The position numbers were made by a program, and so were the translations under genes. A DNA stretch of 64,000 nt from the NCBI GenBank assembly GCA_964646415.1, contig CAZYEL010000002.1, positions 16,691 to 80,690 of the forward strand. The letters run 5' to 3'. This stretch comes from VGJV01 sp964646415. Lineage in GTDB: Bacteria; Patescibacteriota; Minisyncoccia; UBA6257; 2-01-FULL-56-20. Below the pieces are notes generated by a model. The model had not been told where the DNA came from. It worked only from the letters and a program-made list of their open reading frames with translations, and made no database searches. Positions 38,552 to 46,841 of the stretch are shown one piece after another. Each line of letters opens with the position of its first letter. The first letter of the stretch is position 1.

Positions 38552-38572
38552 CGGATAAAATGTTTTACTATC

Positions 38573-39349
38573 GTGCACGAGCTTAATACGTCCGATATTG
38601 AGAAACAGGAAGCTATTGTCCGCCGAATTACTCACCAAAGATTGGGTGGATTCTGCACTTACCTTAATAAAGCAATCGATGTCTTGATCAAGCTTTATTA
38701 CAGGTTGCCAAAAATAAAGGACGTAGAAACTCTTGAAGATAGATATCTATCTGATCTCGGTTACTGGCTTTATATGTCTACATTCACATTTCGATCTTGT
38801 TTCCTTCTCATCGAAAACGGTTATTATCTTGAAGCAAATATAATATGTCGAAGTCTGATCGAGATTTATGTAAAAATGCGCTATTTTGAGAACCGTAAGG
38901 ATCAATTAGAAACTTTCGAGCAGCCACATATCAATTCTAAGAAGAGACCCACGGTGAACTTTAAAACAATGTTTGATGAGGTTTTGCCAGGATACTACGA
39001 TGAAGTCTATAGATTTATGCTTTCTCATATGGCTCATGGTGGGGTAGGGGCTCGACTTTTCAAAGTCAGATTCAGATCGCCGACAAATATGGAAGCAGAC
39101 CAAGGCGTTGTATTCAATGAAGAGTGGGGTAGTATGGTAATTAATAATTTAAGTAGTTATATTTTTGGTTATATAAGGTTTTATAAACACATCTACCCCG
39201 ATACCATAAAAGGATTAGAGCCCGATGTGATTAAAGAACTATTATCAGTGGAGAAAACTTTAGAGACTAATTTTAATCAGCATATCCAGCTTAAAGGAAA
39301 AGAAAATGCTTGGCATAAAGTTTCCCGGCAAATCTGGGATTTCAAGTAG
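38573..39349 (+). CDS. Hypothetical protein (possible DUF5677-like helical protein)
   Basis: About 258 residues from a GTG at 38573 (VHELNTSDIEKQE); an upstream TTG reading would start inside tRNA-Glu and is rejected. It is helical and soluble. LGYWLYMSTFTFRSCFLLIENGYYLEANIICRSLIEIYVKMRYF (about 62-105) resembles the DUF5677/AbiV-like helical region with the RSLxE motif. The gene is markedly AT-rich and starts just after tRNA-Glu, a common integration site. Function unknown; a defence role is possible by analogy only. Confidence 0.6.
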   Translation: MHELNTSDIEKQEAIVRRITHQRLGGFCTYLNKAIDVLIKLYYRLPKIKDVETLEDRYLSDLGYWLYMSTFTFRSCFLLIENGYYLEANIICRSLIEIYVKMRYFENRKDQLETFEQPHINSKKRPTVNFKTMFDEVLPGYYDEVYRFMLSHMAHGGVGARLFKVRFRSPTNMEADQGVVFNEEWGSMVINNLSSYIFGYIRFYKHIYPDTIKGLEPDVIKELLSVEKTLETNFNQHIQLKGKENAWHKVSRQIWDFK

Positions 39350-39360
39350 ATTAGAGATTA

Positions 39361-40650
39361 CTACCCCACCTTAATCTCCCCCACCACCTCCTCAAGATGC
39401 ATCGCGTGCGAGCCCTTCACAAGCACGAGGTCTCCTTTTTGAATCAGGTTATGCACCGGATTCGCCGCATCTTCCGCCGTATCGAAACTCATAATGCGGT
39501 CGCGGGGAACGCCGGCATGGAGGGCGGCGTCGGCAATGAGCTTCGCGTGCGCGCCCACGGTGACGATTATGTCCGCGCATTTCGCGGCGAGCCGCCCGGC
39601 TGATTCATGCGCCTGCATCGCGAACGAGCCGATTTCAAGCATATCGCCCAGAACCGCGACGCGGCGGGTTCCCGGAAGGTCGCGGAGCGTCTCGAGTGCG
39701 CTCCGCATCGAGAGCGGACTTGCGTTGTACGAGTCGTCGAGCACGCACGACTCCTTTACTCCCGCATGCAAATCCATACGTCCCTCTGCAGGCACATAGC
39801 GCTTCAATGCCTCGGAAATCGTGACGAGGTTCATGCCGAAAATCAACCCGACGGACGCCGCCGCGCCCGCCGCGTACGCGTGCGCGCGCCCGAAGGCGTT
39901 GTCGAGCCGCACCGGCACGAAACTGCCGCCGTGCTCTATCTTAAACGAAATGCCGAGCGGCTTCCCTTCGAAGACCTTGTGCTCGAACCGCGCGAGCGCA
40001 ACTTCCGCGCCGTCCCCGAATCCGTAAGTGCATACGTGCGCGCGCGTCTGGTCTTTAAGCGCCATGACCGCCGGGTCGTCGTGATTCAGCACCGCGAACC
40101 CCGCGGCGGGAAGGCTCTCGATAAGCCGCGCCTTTTCGCGGGCGACCTCCCCGGGATTCGCATAGAACTCCACATGCACCGGCACCTCGCCTATCGCCGT
40201 GATAACGCTCACGCTCGGCCGCGCAATCGAAAGGAGTTCCTTGATGTCCCCGGGTTTGTCCGCACCGTATTCAAGCACAAGAATCTCCGGATACTTCTTC
40301 TTCGGCAGAAAAAGAAACTGCGCCATGCCGCCGCAGAGCACCCGAAACCAAAAAAACGCCTTGCGCACGGGCTGCCCCGGAGGAGCTTCCCTGCTCACGA
40401 GTCTCGCCGCAGCATCTCCCCACTCTCCCAAAATGGCGACAGGGAGCCCCAAATCGTTATTCAAATTCCCCGGCGCGGCGCGCACCCGCCGGGCCGCCCC
40501 GAGCACGGCGGCAATCGCAAGCTTTGCGGAAGTCTTGCCGACGCTCCCCGTTACCCCCACGATATCCGGCTCGAACCGCCACAATGTAAGCCGCGCAAGC
40601 GTTTTCAATTTCCAACGCAACATACTACGCACAAAATTTCTCATACTCAT
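39361..40650 (-). CDS. murF: MurF-type UDP-MurNAc-tripeptide:D-Ala-D-Ala ligase, short
   Basis: Mur ligase of 429 residues. ATP loop GVTGSVGKTSAK (31-42), LEYGADKPGDIKELLSI (near 125-141), NHDDPAV, the C-terminal LDDSYNASPLSMRSAL (near 309-324) and VLGDMLEIG (near 338) are present and point to MurF. The N-terminal UDP-substrate domain of about 85 residues found in typical MurF is missing; the central ATPase domain starts almost at once. Last gene of the dcw cluster on the minus strand, 32 bases after ftsI. Confidence 0.9.
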   Translation of the reverse strand: MSMRNFVRSMLRWKLKTLARLTLWRFEPDIVGVTGSVGKTSAKLAIAAVLGAARRVRAAPGNLNNDLGLPVAILGEWGDAAARLVSREAPPGQPVRKAFFWFRVLCGGMAQFLFLPKKKYPEILVLEYGADKPGDIKELLSIARPSVSVITAIGEVPVHVEFYANPGEVAREKARLIESLPAAGFAVLNHDDPAVMALKDQTRAHVCTYGFGDGAEVALARFEHKVFEGKPLGISFKIEHGGSFVPVRLDNAFGRAHAYAAGAAASVGLIFGMNLVTISEALKRYVPAEGRMDLHAGVKESCVLDDSYNASPLSMRSALETLRDLPGTRRVAVLGDMLEIGSFAMQAHESAGRLAAKCADIIVTVGAHAKLIADAALHAGVPRDRIMSFDTAEDAANPVHNLIQKGDLVLVKGSHAMHLEEVVGEIKVG

Positions 40651-40682
40651 GACTTATAACTTATAACGAATGCCGTTATTAG

Positions 40683-42350
40683 TCATAAGTTATTAGTTTT
40701 TGCCGCACTCGGCAGCCTGTCCGGCGGCACGTTGTAATAATTTAGCATGAATTGCGCAAGGCTTTGGAACGCGGGCACGACGGAGAAGCCCGCAAGCGGC
40801 GCATCGGGCGGCTGGTCGAGCTTGATAAGAATGACAAAGCGGGGGTTGGTTGCCGGCCCGAATCCGACGTACGTATTGACAACATTTTCGGTATACCCTC
40901 CTTTTTTGAAATCAGGCACGAACGCGGTGCCGGTTTTCCCCGCAATGGCGTATCCGTTCACGCGGGCAACCGCCGCCCGGTCGACTGCGGACACCATCAT
41001 GCCGGTGACCTGCCGCGCGGCATCCTCGCTCACCGCGCGCCGCACCACTTTTGGTCCAAGACTCGCATCAACATACGGGCGCATAAGATTCCCGCCGTTC
41101 GCAATCGCGCCCACGGCCTGGAGAAGTCCGAGCGGCGTCACCGCAATCCCCTGCCCGTAAGAAGCGGTGGCAAACACGATATCGCGCGCCCCCCGTTCGA
41201 GAAGCGGCCGGAGACTCCCCTTCACCTCGCCGGGGAGCGTAATGCCGGTCTTCTGGTCCAGCCCGAAGCGCCGGAGATATTCCAAAAAGGGAACATTGCC
41301 AAGCTTCTGCTGCGCGAACACCGCGCCGGTGTTCAACGAATGCTCGATTGCATACGTCATGGAAACCTTCCCATGCTCACCGCGCGTCGCATAATCGAAA
41401 TTTTTGATGGTATACCCGTTCATCGTGAGCATGCCTTTATCAACATAGGTGGTACTCGAAGCAATTTTCCCCGCGTCGATGGCGCCCGCCATGGTAACCA
41501 CCTTGAGCACCGAGCCAGGCTCGTAAATCCGCTGCACCGAAGGATTCATGAAATGCTCAAGCGGAAAAGTCCTGTAGGAATTCGGGTCGAATGTCGGGTA
41601 GCTCCCCATCGCGAGAATTTTCCCCGTCTTCGGTTCCGCGATGAGGATGCTCCCTCCCTGCGCGCGGTATTCCGCCACAAGGTCTTTCAAGACGCGCTCC
41701 GTCTCGGCCTGAATGGTGGGGTCAAGCGTGAGCACCACATCCCCGCCGGATTGTGATGCGGTGAATTTTCCGTCTTCTTCGACTCCCGGCACGCCCTTCA
41801 GCGTGTCGTCAAAAAACTCCTCCACCCCGTACCGCCCCTTTTCCGCCTCGCCGCTTGCATCCGGCGCCACAAATCCCAGGACCTGCGCCCCAAGCGTCCC
41901 GTTCGGATATGACCTTCCGGACATGGCATCCACATATATTCCCTTCAAGTCCAGCGCCGCAACGGCGCCTGCCGTCGCCTCATCGGGCCGCTTTGAAAGA
42001 AGCACGTACAAACTGCCCTGCCGCGAAAACTTCGCGCGAAGCTCGTCGACGGAAAGGGGCACCACTCCCGCAAGAGTGTTCGCCGCCTCTTCAGGGTCGT
42101 CGATTTCTTTGGGAACGGCGTAGATGGTCGGAAAATCTTTGTTGAGCGCCATAGGAAACCGCGTGCCGTCTTTTCCCGTAAAATAAACAAGCCCCCGCGG
42201 CGCCTCAAACGACGCTATGGCGCGGTACTGCGACTGCGCACGGGCAAGAAATTGCTCCCCGCGCACAAGCTGCAGGTCGTACAAGCGGCCAATGAGGGCA
42301 AGATACCCGAGTGCGATGCCGAATATCACTGCCCCGAAACGGAACGCCAT
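40683..42350 (-). CDS. ftsI: Division transpeptidase, penicillin-binding protein 2/3 type
   Basis: Membrane-anchored D,D-transpeptidase of 555 residues that cross-links septal peptidoglycan. N-terminal helix 5-25, PBP dimerisation domain about 30-200, transpeptidase with S280-VLK283 (EPGSVLK), SLN (338-340) and KTG (472-474). FtsI/PBP2 assignment rests on dcw position between the ftsL-like gene and murF. No PASTA domains. The start lies 25 bases inside the ftsL-like gene. Confidence 0.93.
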   Translation of the reverse strand: MAFRFGAVIFGIALGYLALIGRLYDLQLVRGEQFLARAQSQYRAIASFEAPRGLVYFTGKDGTRFPMALNKDFPTIYAVPKEIDDPEEAANTLAGVVPLSVDELRAKFSRQGSLYVLLSKRPDEATAGAVAALDLKGIYVDAMSGRSYPNGTLGAQVLGFVAPDASGEAEKGRYGVEEFFDDTLKGVPGVEEDGKFTASQSGGDVVLTLDPTIQAETERVLKDLVAEYRAQGGSILIAEPKTGKILAMGSYPTFDPNSYRTFPLEHFMNPSVQRIYEPGSVLKVVTMAGAIDAGKIASSTTYVDKGMLTMNGYTIKNFDYATRGEHGKVSMTYAIEHSLNTGAVFAQQKLGNVPFLEYLRRFGLDQKTGITLPGEVKGSLRPLLERGARDIVFATASYGQGIAVTPLGLLQAVGAIANGGNLMRPYVDASLGPKVVRRAVSEDAARQVTGMMVSAVDRAAVARVNGYAIAGKTGTAFVPDFKKGGYTENVVNTYVGFGPATNPRFVILIKLDQPPDAPLAGFSVVPAFQSLAQFMLNYYNVPPDRLPSAAKTNNL

Positions 42351-42643
42351 TGTGTATCCACCGCTACATACACCGGATTTTTCTCCCGGACGAGCGACCT
42401 CAATTCCGCGAACGCGGCAAGATGCGCAGTATCAAAAAGAGAAAGGAGATTGCTCTTCAGTCTGGCGTTTTCCGCTTCCTGCCTCTGAAGTGCGGCGGTT
42501 GCGGCGCTTATGCCCCTTTCGAAACTCATGGAGCGATTATATGCAAATACAAGCGACCCGGCGCCCGCAATCATTATAAAGACCATACATGCAAGTATAA
42601 CCGTAAGAATACTTTTTTTATTGTGAGGTTTGATAAAAGTCAT
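42326..42643 (-). CDS. FtsL-like bitopic division protein
   Basis: A 105-residue protein with a short basic cytoplasmic start, one transmembrane helix (ILTVILACMVFIMIAGAGSLVFAY, about 12-35) and an extracytoplasmic coiled coil (SAATAALQRQEAENARLKSNLLSL). Size, topology and position between rsmH and ftsI match FtsL, a divisome scaffold with little sequence conservation. It overlaps ftsI by 25 bases. The call depends on context. Confidence 0.75.
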   Translation of the reverse strand: MTFIKPHNKKSILTVILACMVFIMIAGAGSLVFAYNRSMSFERGISAATAALQRQEAENARLKSNLLSLFDTAHLAAFAELRSLVREKNPVYVAVDTQWRSVSGQ

Positions 42644-42699
42644 GAAAGTAGAACTTAGGATTTAGCCATTAGAAGTTATGAGTGTCTAATTTCTACTGG

Positions 42700-43581
42700 C
42701 TAAGTTCTAATGGCTATCCGTGCGGCGCGCAGTTTTGCCGAACGACTCCGGGGATTCACTGCAATTTCTTCCTCGGAAGCAGTCACGGGCTTTTTGGTGA
42801 TAATTTCGAGCGCCCCCTGCGCCGCCATCTCCCGAAACATTGTTTTCACGATTCTGTCTTCGAGCGAATGGAATGAAATAATCACGACGCGTCCTCCGAC
42901 ACGCACTATCTTCGGCAACTCCAGAATCACGCGGCGGAGATTTTCAAGTTCGCCGTTCGCGTAAATCCGCAGGGCCTGGAAGGTGCGCGTGGCGGGGTGT
43001 ATCCTCCCCCGTTCGTAATTTCCCGGAACCGCCGCGAAAACGGTTTCCGCAAGTTCCTTCGAAGTCAGAATCGGCGTCTGCTTCTCCCGCATCGCAATCG
43101 CCCGGGCAATCCGCATCGCGTATCGTTCTTCGCCGTAATCGCGGATAATCCGCACCAGCTCGCGCTCGGGAGTTTTCCGGAGCAGGACCGCGACAGGCTC
43201 GCGGCTTCCGTCGTAGGTCATGAGAAGCGGCTCATCCCGCTCGAAGCTGAATCCCCGGGGCATATCCAGCTGTTCCGACGAGAACCCCAAGTCAAGGAGC
43301 AATCCATCCGCGTTCGGCAGGTTTCGCTCCGCGAGAATTTCCGGAAGGTCGGCGTAATTGCCATGGACAAGCACTATGTTTTCGCTATTCGCCATCCGCT
43401 CTTTGCTCTTTGCGAGCACGCGCTCATCCCAATCGATTCCCAAAAGTTTCCCGTCCGGTTTAACTTTTTCAAGAATCGCTTTCGCATGTCCCCCGCCGTT
43501 CACCGTCCCGTCAATTACGAACTTCCCCGGCGCAAGCGCCAGATATTGCAAAACTTCTTCTAAAAGAACAGGCGTATGCAT
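42700..43581 (-). CDS. rsmH: 16S rRNA (cytosine-1402-N4)-methyltransferase
   Basis: SAM-dependent rRNA methyltransferase of 293 residues, start MHTPVLLEEVLQYLAL (43581). Diagnostic motifs are VIDGTVNGGGHAKAIL (about 22-37, SAM loop), GLLLDLGFSSEQLDMPRGFSF (about 93-113), RIHPATRTFQALRIYANGEL (about 189-208) and the C-terminal VIISFHSLEDRIVK. NGGGH replaces the common GxGGH. Second gene of the dcw cluster, 68 bases after mraZ. Confidence 0.95.
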   Translation of the reverse strand: MHTPVLLEEVLQYLALAPGKFVIDGTVNGGGHAKAILEKVKPDGKLLGIDWDERVLAKSKERMANSENIVLVHGNYADLPEILAERNLPNADGLLLDLGFSSEQLDMPRGFSFERDEPLLMTYDGSREPVAVLLRKTPERELVRIIRDYGEERYAMRIARAIAMREKQTPILTSKELAETVFAAVPGNYERGRIHPATRTFQALRIYANGELENLRRVILELPKIVRVGGRVVIISFHSLEDRIVKTMFREMAAQGALEIITKKPVTASEEEIAVNPRSRSAKLRAARIAIRT

Positions 43582-43649
43582 GACGATGACGAATGACAAT
43601 AACTATGACTGCACTCTAAACATTTGCCGCGTCATCGTCATGGTCATCG

Positions 43650-44081
43650 TTAAATTCCAAGTTCCCCCAGCTTCTCCGCAATTTCTTCCGACGCCCCTTC
43701 CGTCTTCCGCTTGTACTCCGCCCATCGGGCGCTGTCCCAAATCTCCGCTCTGCTGTGGAGCCCCGCAAACGTCACTTCTTTCGAAAGACCCGCATACTTC
43801 CGGAGATAATCGGGAACAAGAATCCTTCCCTGACCGTCGAGCGCCACATCCATCGCGCCCGCAAGCATAAGCCGTACGAACGCCCGCGAGTTCGCCTGCG
43901 CGAGCGGCAGGGCAACCAGCTTCGCCGCAAGCGCTTCCCACTCCTTCGTCGCAAACAAAAACAAACAATTGTCCAAACCGCGCGTGATGATGGTGCCGAC
44001 GCCAAGCGCGTCCTTAAACTTGGCCGGTATTGCCACCCGACCTTTTGAATCCATTGTGTGGTTGTATTCTCCGAGCAACAT
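43650..44081 (-). CDS. mraZ: Transcriptional regulator MraZ
   Basis: A 143-residue AbrB-fold protein with two SpoVT-like halves: MLLGEYNHTMDSKGRVAIPAKFKDAL (1-26) and LDGQGRILVPDYLRKYAGLSKEVTFAG (about 82-108), each with the DxKGRxxxP / DxxGRxxxP signature. It represses its own dcw operon by binding repeats upstream; matching GTGG repeats lie at 44183-44214. First gene of the cluster. Confidence 0.95.
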   Translation of the reverse strand: MLLGEYNHTMDSKGRVAIPAKFKDALGVGTIITRGLDNCLFLFATKEWEALAAKLVALPLAQANSRAFVRLMLAGAMDVALDGQGRILVPDYLRKYAGLSKEVTFAGLHSRAEIWDSARWAEYKRKTEGASEEIAEKLGELGI

Positions 44082-44089
44082 GTTGCTTT

Positions 44090-44159
44090 ATCAACGAATA
44101 CCGAATGGATTGCGAATTTACGAATTCGTACATTCGAAATAGATTCGTTATTCGCTGAT
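44090..44159. repeat. CGAATA intergenic repeat, copy upstream of mraZ
   Basis: Imperfect inverted repeat starting ATCAACGAATA and ending TTATTCGCTGAT with CGAAT/ATTCG words between. Copies also at 50624-50706 and 51258-51336, all just upstream of minus-strand genes. Confidence 0.75.
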
Positions 44160-44182
44160 GGTTATACCCAGAAGTGAGGACT

Positions 44183-44214
44183 TATCCACAGCTTTATCCA
44201 CTTCCCCCCACTTT
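44183..44214 (-). promoter_or_regulatory. MraZ-box repeats
   Basis: On the minus strand AAAGTGGGGG, GAAGTGGATA and TGTGGATAA: three GTGG words, the first two exactly 10 bases apart, between the promoter and mraZ. This is the spacing known for MraZ operators. Confidence 0.7.
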
Positions 44215-44220
44215 GATACA

Positions 44221-44248
44221 ATCTTATACCACTTTTATCTACTGTCAA
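44221..44248 (-). promoter_or_regulatory. Promoter of the dcw cluster
   Basis: Perfect -35 TTGACA (44248-44243), 16-base spacer and TAAGAT (44226-44221), immediately upstream of the MraZ boxes. Confidence 0.75.
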
Positions 44249-44270
44249 AACAATTAAAAACTCGCGAGGA

Positions 44271-44300
44271 AAACAAAAAATGCCTTATTTTTCAAGGCAA
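44271..44300 (-). terminator. Intrinsic terminator after the Liv/lycopene-cyclase transcript
   Basis: TGCCTT/AAGGCA stem (44281-44286, 44294-44299) followed on the minus strand by TTTTTTGTTTT. Confidence 0.85.
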
Positions 44301-44362
44301 TTCTCAAGACAAGACACAAACTATGCACAGTTCCCCTTTACGGGGGCTTCCCCACTCTCGAT

Positions 44363-45052
44363 TCAGGCCTTTCCGCGAACAAGTTTAAGATTTTTCACTT
44401 CCTCATACACGGTCCCGAAAACCATCCCCAGGAAAAAACCGTAGATGTATTCCTCAAGAGGGATTCCAAGAACAAGCACGCCCCATGTTCCCTGAAAATT
44501 CCACTCGCGCACGATGAACCCCCCGAACGCGAAGTCCACGAAGCGCAGCACAAGCACATACAGCGCCATGAACGTAACGCCCGCGAGCGCGCTTGGCTTT
44601 GCAAGGTCCGGGCGCGTCACAAGGAAGTAAGGCGCGAGGAGCGTCACCACAATGAACCATGCCCAAAGAACGGAGTAGGACGTATATAACTTCACGAACA
44701 CGAGAACGGCGGTGGACAAAAGAAGCGAACCGTAAATCATGTACGCGTGCGCGCGGCGGGGATGGAAACGCCGCGAGGGGACAAGCGCGTAGCCGAAAAT
44801 CTCTTCATAGAGCGACGCGGCGACCCCGCCGATAAAAAAAGTGTGGAGCAGGCTCTCGACGTCGAACAGCCCGAAGAATTTGTGTATCACCGCCGGATTC
44901 CAGTATTCGGGCACAAAAAGCGGCTGGGTGAATCCGAACGGAAGAAACAGGAAACTCACGAACAAAATCTCGTACCGGAGGTCTTTGCGGTAGAGAAAAA
45001 GCGCGAGCCATATAAGGCCGAAGATAACCGAGGAAGTGAGGTATGCGTACAT
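44363..45052 (-). CDS. Lycopene cyclase-domain (CrtYcd-like) membrane protein
   Basis: A 229-residue protein with six or seven hydrophobic helices. The lycopene-cyclase domain is recognised by its helix pattern and the motif GIPLEEYIYGFFLGM near 193-207 (PLEE), with an earlier acidic SLYEEIFGYALV near 81-92 giving the two-repeat CrtYc/CrtYd arrangement. In characterised members this domain cyclises lycopene; no carotenoid genes are nearby, so another lipid or isoprenoid role is possible. It begins 4 bases after livF and ends at the terminator, so it is the last gene of the Liv operon. Confidence 0.75.
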   Translation of the reverse strand: MYAYLTSSVIFGLIWLALFLYRKDLRYEILFVSFLFLPFGFTQPLFVPEYWNPAVIHKFFGLFDVESLLHTFFIGGVAASLYEEIFGYALVPSRRFHPRRAHAYMIYGSLLLSTAVLVFVKLYTSYSVLWAWFIVVTLLAPYFLVTRPDLAKPSALAGVTFMALYVLVLRFVDFAFGGFIVREWNFQGTWGVLVLGIPLEEYIYGFFLGMVFGTVYEEVKNLKLVRGKA

Positions 45053-45056
45053 GGCA

Positions 45057-45806
45057 TTACGCCTTTCCCAAAAATACCTTCTCCAATATCCCGCTCTCCA
45101 CTATTTTTTTCGATTCTCCTTCCGCAACTACTTTTCCTTTATCGAGCACATACGCGCGGCTCGCGATGGAAAGTAGGGAAACAAGATTATGCTCCACGAT
45201 AAGTATCGCGGTTCGGTGCCGGCCTGCCCGCCGAAACCTCAGCGTAGGCGGGTCGCTTATTTCTTTTATTTTTGCAAACACTTCTTTCACGATTTTGGGA
45301 GCCAAGCCAAGCGAGGGCTCGTCCAAGAGCAATACTTTGGGTTCGGTAATCATGCCGCGCGCAATTGCGAGCATCTGCTGCTCGCCGCCGGAGAGCATTC
45401 CCGCACTGCGGCTCCGCTTGTGTTTCAAGACCGGAAAGAAGTCCATCACCTCCACGATGCGCCGCTTTCGCTCTGTTTTGTCTTTTACCAAAAATCCCCC
45501 CACCTCCAAATTTTCTTCGACGTTCAATCCCGTGAACACCCGCCGCCCCTGCGGCACGAAAGAAATACCGCGTGCAACAATTTCGTGCGGCACCGGCTTG
45601 ATTGCTGCGCCATGCCAACGCACCTCACCGCTTTCGAGAGGCGCGAGTCCGAATATCGCTTTCAAGATGGTGGACTTCCCCGCTCCGTTCGGCCCCATGA
45701 ACGCCACCACTTCCCCCTCGTCAAGTGAAACGCTCGCGCCGTCGAGTGCTTTGACACCGCCATAATGCACATGCACATTGTTTACTTGTAGTAACATGTC
45801 TTTCAT
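45057..45806 (-). CDS. livF: Branched-chain amino acid-type ABC transporter ATPase (LivF)
   Basis: ATP-binding subunit of 249 residues. Walker A GPNGAGKST (38-46), Q-loop SFVPQGRRVF (82-91), signature LSGGEQQM (138-145), Walker B VLLLDEPSLGL (158-168) and H-loop VEHN (204-207). Residues 185-198 (DPPTLRFRRAGRHR) are an insertion absent from LivF relatives, encoded by a palindromic repeat at 45213-45254, between the D-loop helix and the H-loop strand. The start may be residue 1 or 4. Gene order on the minus strand is livK-livH-livM-livG-livF, then the lycopene-cyclase-domain gene. Confidence 0.92.
   Translation of the reverse strand: MKDMLLQVNNVHVHYGGVKALDGASVSLDEGEVVAFMGPNGAGKSTILKAIFGLAPLESGEVRWHGAAIKPVPHEIVARGISFVPQGRRVFTGLNVEENLEVGGFLVKDKTERKRRIVEVMDFFPVLKHKRSRSAGMLSGGEQQMLAIARGMITEPKVLLLDEPSLGLAPKIVKEVFAKIKEISDPPTLRFRRAGRHRTAILIVEHNLVSLLSIASRAYVLDKGKVVAEGESKKIVESGILEKVFLGKA
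45213..45254. repeat. In-frame palindromic insertion in livF
   Basis: 42 bases (14 codons) containing CCCGCC/GGCGGG arms at 45226-45231 and 45247-45252. Its length is a multiple of three and it adds 14 residues to LivF without breaking it. Confidence 0.75.
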
Positions 45807-45885
45807 AAATTCTAAATTCTAATATCGAAATTCGAAACAATATCTAATTTCAAATGTTTAAAATTCAAAACGGTTTGGGTTATTG

Positions 45886-45915
45886 TCCTCCAAAGGCGGA
45901 TCCGCCTCGGGCGGA
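45886..45915. repeat. GGCGGATCCGCC palindromic repeat, copy 2 of 3
   Basis: 30-bp copy in the livG-livF gap, diverged from the uvrA copy at a few positions. It lies in an AT-rich spacer made of repeated ATATCTAATTTC/ATTTAGGATT-like words. Confidence 0.75.
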
Positions 45916-45978
45916 AGATTTTGAACATTGGGATTTGTTTAGGATTTCGGATTTAGATATTAGGATTTGTGGCGAGCT

Positions 45979-46710
45979 TCATTCGCCAAGATATGCTTCC
46001 ACCACCTCCCTCCTCGAGAGCACCTCATCCGGTTTCCCTTCCGCGAGAAGTTTCCCCGAATCGAGCACAAAAACGTAATCCGTGAGGCGGCGGATAAGCC
46101 CCATGTCGTGCTCCACCAAAATAATCGTTTTGCCCGCCGCTTTGAGCGCGCGGAACACTTCCGCCACCGTTTCCACCATTGCCGGGAAAAGTCCCGCGAA
46201 GGGCTCGTCAAAAAGATAAATATCCGAACGCATGGCATATGCCCTGGCAATCTCCAGAAGCTTTCGCTGTCCATAGGAAAGATTCACCGCAAGCTCGTTC
46301 CTCTTCTCCCAAAGCCCCACAAGCCGCAGCACTTCCTCCGCTTGCTTGAGGTGAAATTCGCTGTGCCGCTCAAACAACGCTCCGAATACGCCGCGTTCGG
46401 TGAGCACGAAGAGAATGTTGTCCAAGACGGGCATCTGCTCAAAGAGCCGCACATTCTGGAACGTCCGCGTGATGCCGTACGCGGGCAACTCCTGCGGCAA
46501 AATCCGCTTGAGCGCAACGCCGCTCACCACCACCGCGCCGCCGTCCATGGGGAGAAGTCCGCTTATCACATTGATAAGCGTGGTTTTCCCCGAACCGTTC
46601 GGACCCACAAGCGCGGTGATGCTCCCCTTCTCTATTTTGAGCGAAAGGTTATCCACCGCGTACACTCCCCCGAAGTGCTTTGCAAGGTTCTTTATCTCAA
46701 GCGCGATCAT
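45979..46710 (-). CDS. livG: Branched-chain amino acid-type ABC transporter ATPase (LivG)
   Basis: ATP-binding subunit; start at 46710 (MIALEIKNLAKHFGG), 243 residues. Walker A GPNGSGKTT (about 34-42), the LivG-typical TRTFQNVRLFEQMPVLDNIL (about 81-100), signature LSYGQRKLLEIARA (about 143-156, LSYGQ is typical of LivG), Walker B YLFDEPFAGL and H-loop VEHDM. Pairs with LivF to drive the LivHM permease. Spacer to livF is 172 bases and filled with repeats. Confidence 0.92.
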   Translation of the reverse strand: MIALEIKNLAKHFGGVYAVDNLSLKIEKGSITALVGPNGSGKTTLINVISGLLPMDGGAVVVSGVALKRILPQELPAYGITRTFQNVRLFEQMPVLDNILFVLTERGVFGALFERHSEFHLKQAEEVLRLVGLWEKRNELAVNLSYGQRKLLEIARAYAMRSDIYLFDEPFAGLFPAMVETVAEVFRALKAAGKTIILVEHDMGLIRRLTDYVFVLDSGKLLAEGKPDEVLSRREVVEAYLGE

Positions 46711-46787
46711 GATATAACGATGCAAATATACTAATGCGTACTAATTATACGAATCGGAATTCCTATTGGTATCATTAGCATGAATTC

Positions 46788-46817
46788 TCCGCCAGAGGCG
46801 GATCCGCCTTCGGAGGA
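46788..46817. repeat. GGCGGATCCGCC palindromic repeat, copy 3 of 3
   Basis: 30-bp copy in the livM-livG gap; one mismatch to the copy inside uvrA. Confidence 0.85.
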
Positions 46818-46841
46818 GTATATTAATATTAGCATCGCGTA

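Noticed and set aside
38543..38572. TTG start of the hypothetical gene inside tRNA-Glu
   Set aside because: Those codons are the T-arm and acceptor of the tRNA; a GTG at 38573 is a better start.
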